This document shows positions 61,436 to 64,000 of a stretch of 64,000 nt of DNA, one piece after another. Each line of letters starts with the position of its first letter. Positions within the stretch are counted from its first letter, which is position 1. Location of the stretch: contig NZ_JAZDRH010000016.1 in NCBI RefSeq assembly GCF_047470865.1, positions 1 through 64,000 of the forward strand, read 5' to 3'. The stretch comes from JAZDRH01 sp047470865. GTDB taxonomy: Bacteria; Pseudomonadota; Gammaproteobacteria; Pseudomonadales; Pseudomonadaceae. The notes under the pieces were generated by a model, which was not told the DNA's origin, made no database searches, and saw only the letters and a program-made list of their open reading frames with translations. Made by a program: the position numbers and the translations under genes.

Positions 61436-62230
61436 TTATTTATGGTTAGTGCGAGGGAAGGTTTCTTCGTTACGTAAGGTTAAAACTTCATAGCCATCAG
61501 CAGTGACTAGAATAGTGTGTTCCCATTGTGCAGATAGCTTCCTGTCTTTAGTAATAGCTGTCCAACCGTCACCTAGCAAGCGTGTTTCATAACGGCCTTG
61601 GTTAAGCATAGGCTCTATCGTAAAAATCATCCCTTCTTTTAACTCTAGCCCAGTACCTGCTTTGCCATAGTGCAATACCTGTGGTTCCTCGTGGAAAACT
61701 TGGCCAATACCATGGCCACAATAATCACGTACGACGGAGAAACCTTTAGCTTCAGCGTATTTTTGAATAACTTCGCCAATATCGCCTAAATGCGTACCAG
61801 GACGAACTAATTCAATAGCTTTATACAGGCTGTCTTGCGTTACTTGGCATAAGTTATTTGCCCATTCAGGCGTATCGCCCACTAAAAACATTTTACTGGT
61901 GTCGCCATGAAAGCCATCTTTAATCACAGTAATATCGATATTCATGATGTCACCATTTTTTAATGGCTTATCATTTGGAATGCCATGACATACGACATGG
62001 TTGATAGAAGTGCAGATGGATTTTGGAAAACCGTGATAATTCAAAGGTGCTGGAATCGCTTTTTGTTCATCGACAATATAGTCATGACAAATCTGATTAA
62101 GCTCGTCAGTGGTAACACCTACTTTCACATAAGGCGTGATCATCTCTAGCACGTCTGCCGCAAGGCGACCAGCGATGCGCATTTTTTCGATTTCATCAGC
62201 AGTTTTGATCGTAACAGGAGATTTAGACAT
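61436..62230 (-). CDS. map: Methionine aminopeptidase, main copy
   Basis: This is the housekeeping type I methionine aminopeptidase, 264 residues from ATG 62230 (MSKSPVTIKT); the open frame to 62254 is an unlikely extension. Ligands Asp99, Asp110, His173, Glu206, Glu237 and substrate His82 are all present. It is divergent from rpsB, the usual arrangement in Gammaproteobacteria. It is about 60 percent like the copy at 21910-22665, judged by eye. Confidence 0.97.
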   Translation of the reverse strand: MSKSPVTIKTADEIEKMRIAGRLAADVLEMITPYVKVGVTTDELNQICHDYIVDEQKAIPAPLNYHGFPKSICTSINHVVCHGIPNDKPLKNGDIMNIDITVIKDGFHGDTSKMFLVGDTPEWANNLCQVTQDSLYKAIELVRPGTHLGDIGEVIQKYAEAKGFSVVRDYCGHGIGQVFHEEPQVLHYGKAGTGLELKEGMIFTIEPMLNQGRYETRLLGDGWTAITKDRKLSAQWEHTILVTADGYEVLTLRNEETFPRTNHK

Positions 62231-62360
62231 ATATGCCCCAAGCATTAAAAGCAAAAAACGGGGACTATCATAGCAGAAAGTCTTGGTTCTTGTTGTTAGC
62301 TAACCTAGATGCTTAGCAAATAAATAAAAACCAGCGCTAGATAATTTATGCTGTTTATGG

Positions 62361-62498
62361 TATAAATCGCGCCGCTAAAAGTACTAATGCTTTTAGTTAA
62401 TTAAATACCACACACGTATCGACACGTTTTTCTGGGTGCCTTTATAGGTTGAAAAGCGGGGTACGTGGAGGCCTAACCCAATCATTGAAGGATTGAAC
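62361..62498 (+). promoter_or_regulatory. rpsB promoter and structured leader (S2 autoregulation)
   Basis: A -10 TATAAA (62361-62366) is followed by a GC-rich discriminator CGCGCC typical of stringently controlled genes. The leader holds ACACG, GGGTGCC and the GGGGTACGTGGAGGCC element (62458-62473), as in the conserved rpsB leader through which ribosomal protein S2 represses its own operon. The -35 box is weak. Confidence 0.65.
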
Positions 62499-63233
62499 AT
62501 GACTCAAGCCGTAACTATGCGCGATATGCTAAAAGCAGGCGTGCACTTTGGTCACCAAACCCGTTACTGGAACCCAAAAATGGGCAAGTACATTTTTGGT
62601 GCGCGCAACAAGATTCACATCATCAACCTTGAAAAAACCTTGCCAATGTTCAAAGAAGCTATTGCTTTTATTGAAAAAAAGGCAGCTGCTAAAAACAAAA
62701 TTCTGTTTGTAGGCACTAAGCGCTCTGCAAGCAAAATCGTTAAAGAAGAAGCAACACGTTGTGGTATGCCATACGTTGACCATCGTTGGTTAGGCGGTAT
62801 GTTGACTAACTACAAAACTATCCGTGCTTCTATCAAACGTCTACGCGAGCTTGAAGTTCAATCTCAAGATGGTACTTTCGATAAATTAACTAAGAAAGAA
62901 GCGCTAATGCGCAGCCGTGATCTTGAGAAACTAGAGCGTAGCTTAGGTGGTATCAAGGATATGGGTGGTCTTCCAGACGTTATGTTCGTAATTGACGTTG
63001 ATCACGAGCGTATCGCTGTGTGTGAAGCTAACAAGCTAGGCATTCCAGTAATTGGTGTTGTGGATACTAACAGCAGCCCTGAAGGTATTGACTTCATCAT
63101 CCCTGGTAACGACGACGCAATCCGTGCAGTACAATTGTACCTAGGTGCAGTGGCTGACTCAGTAATTCGCGCTCGTAAAGGTAGCGCAACTACTGCTGAA
63201 GAGTTTGTTGAAGTAGCTAGCGAAGAAGCCTAA
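62499..63233 (+). CDS. rpsB: 30S ribosomal protein S2
   Basis: S2 binds late to the 30S subunit. The 244-residue product starts MTQAVTMRDMLKAGVHFGHQ and has the GTKRSASKIV and HRWLGGMLTN motifs. AAGGA at 62487-62491 supports ATG 62499 over the in-frame TTG at 62493. It leads the rpsB-tsf operon, with an attenuator-like hairpin before tsf. Confidence 0.98.
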   Translation: MTQAVTMRDMLKAGVHFGHQTRYWNPKMGKYIFGARNKIHIINLEKTLPMFKEAIAFIEKKAAAKNKILFVGTKRSASKIVKEEATRCGMPYVDHRWLGGMLTNYKTIRASIKRLRELEVQSQDGTFDKLTKKEALMRSRDLEKLERSLGGIKDMGGLPDVMFVIDVDHERIAVCEANKLGIPVIGVVDTNSSPEGIDFIIPGNDDAIRAVQLYLGAVADSVIRARKGSATTAEEFVEVASEEA

Positions 63234-63269
63234 GTTTTAACGAACTGAGTCTGGTTTCTAAACTGGTTG

Positions 63270-63297
63270 AAAAAGGGGCAATGACTGCCCCTTTTTT
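63270..63297 (+). terminator. Attenuator-type terminator between rpsB and tsf
   Basis: AAAAAGGGGCA (63270-63280) pairs with TGCCCCTTTTTT (63286-63297). It should let only part of the transcription continue from rpsB to tsf. Confidence 0.88.
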
Positions 63298-63357
63298 GCC
63301 TGAAATTTCGTACTGTTCCATTTGGAGTGGTACAAGTGATTAAAAGAGGATTGTGAT

Positions 63358-64000
63358 ATGGCACAAATCACTGCTGCTCTGGTTAAAGAATTACGTGAGC
63401 GTACCGGTCAAGGTATGATGGACTGCAAAAAAGCACTTGAAGCTGCTGGCGGTGACATCGAAAAAGCAATTGACGATATGCGCGCTTCTGGTGCTATCAA
63501 GGCCGCTAAAAAAGCGGGCAACATTGCTGCAGAAGGTTCTATTGCAGTTAAAGTTTCTGACTGCGGTAAAGTAGCAACGCTAATCGAAGTTAACTCTCAA
63601 ACTGACTTCTTAGCATTACAAGAAGACTTTAAAAGCTTCGTACAAGAAAGCCTTGATCAAGCATTTGATAAGGGTTACACCGATGCTGCGCCATTAATTG
63701 CAGAGCGCGAAAGTGCACGTGAAGCCTTGGTTGCTAAAACAGGTGAAAACGTAAATATTCGCCGCATTGCTCGTATTGAAGGTGATGTATTAGGCGCATA
63801 TCTACATGGTCACCGTATTGGTGTAGTGGTTGAGTTGAAAGGTGGTGATGCTGAGTTAGCACGTGATATCGCTATGCATATTGCTGCCGTAAACCCGCAG
63901 TTCCTAACTTCTGAACAGGTTTCAGAAGACGCTATTGCTAAAGAAAAAGAAATTTTCTTGCAATTAAACGCAGAGAAAATTGAAGGCAAACCAGCAAATA
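63358..64000 (+). CDS. tsf: Elongation factor Ts, 3' end beyond the window
   Basis: EF-Ts exchanges GDP on EF-Tu. The first 214 residues are visible from ATG 63358 (AGAGGA upstream): MAQITAALVKELRERTGQG, the GMMDCKKAL motif, the NSQTDFLA segment that contacts EF-Tu near 80-87, and part of the core. It is open to the right edge with no stop, so the gene is cut by the window, not broken. Confidence 0.97.
   Translation, partial: MAQITAALVKELRERTGQGMMDCKKALEAAGGDIEKAIDDMRASGAIKAAKKAGNIAAEGSIAVKVSDCGKVATLIEVNSQTDFLALQEDFKSFVQESLDQAFDKGYTDAAPLIAERESAREALVAKTGENVNIRRIARIEGDVLGAYLHGHRIGVVVELKGGDAELARDIAMHIAAVNPQFLTSEQVSEDAIAKEKEIFLQLNAEKIEGKPAN

Noticed and set aside
63358..64000. tsf without a stop codon as a possible pseudogene
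   Set aside because: The frame is intact up to the right edge, so it is cut by the window.

Overview
The window is chromosomal DNA from a gammaproteobacterium of the order Pseudomonadales, most like an AT-leaning member of the Pseudomonadaceae (an Entomomonas-like lineage is my guess). The basis is protein similarity and gene order. The blocks sucC-sucD-braB-htpG, aruC-alaS-lysC-rsmA-tRNA-mgtE, cspD/clpS-clpA-infA-bpt-aat-ftsK-lolA-rarA-serS-cysG and dapD-yffB-glnD-map-rpsB-tsf all match the order I know from Pseudomonas. The base composition, judged by eye, is much lower in GC than classical Pseudomonas.

Region 1 (1-10.9 kb) is a defence island. An orphan AT-rich gene (110-493) precedes a complete type I-F CRISPR-Cas locus: cas1, the cas2-cas3 fusion, cas8f (csy1), cas5f (csy2), cas7f (csy3) and cas6f (csy4). 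These are followed by a leader and an array of 22 repeats and 21 spacers (9203-10491) whose last repeat is degenerate. The most interesting part lies between the genes. A solitary CRISPR-repeat-like hairpin (5199-5226) sits in the predicted 5' UTR of csy1, about 35 nt downstream of a plausible transcription start, so Cas6f cleavage there would yield a crRNA-sized RNA. The cas1/cas2-3 gap (1462-1717) holds a palindromic operator-like site, a 24-codon ORF, fragments resembling both repeat ends and a terminator-like hairpin. Both fit the idea of RNA-guided self-regulation of the cas genes, but neither is proven.

Region 2 (10.9-21.1 kb) has sucCD, three tandem branched-chain amino acid carrier genes (braB/brnQ type) that each have a long leader, a shared upstream motif and a terminator, two small tandem lipoproteins, and htpG behind a clear sigma-32 promoter.

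Region 3 (21.2-32.3 kb) has an I78-type lipoprotein, a second methionine aminopeptidase in an operon with a ParD-like protein, phoPQ behind a PhoP box, sprT, an aruC/argD-type aminotransferase, alaS, lysC, csrA/rsmA, tRNA-Ser and two identical tRNA-Arg genes.

Region 4 (32.4-50.1 kb) has mgtE, the sodium-pumping oxaloacetate decarboxylase oadGAB, a short OprI/Lpp-like lipoprotein, cspD, the N-degron proteolysis cluster (clpS, clpA, bpt, aat) with infA, then ftsK, lolA, rarA, crcB, serS and a cysG whose methyltransferase half is cut short and has lost its SAM-binding signature.

Region 5 (50.1-64 kb) has two uncharacterised genes, a YpfJ-type zinc peptidase, a hemerythrin, rlmA, dapE, the Csd sulfur-transfer set (tcdA, csdE, csdA), dapD, a YffB/ArsC-like protein, a tiny two-helix membrane protein, glnD, the main map gene, and rpsB-tsf, with tsf running off the right edge. 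No transposase, integrase or rRNA gene was seen.
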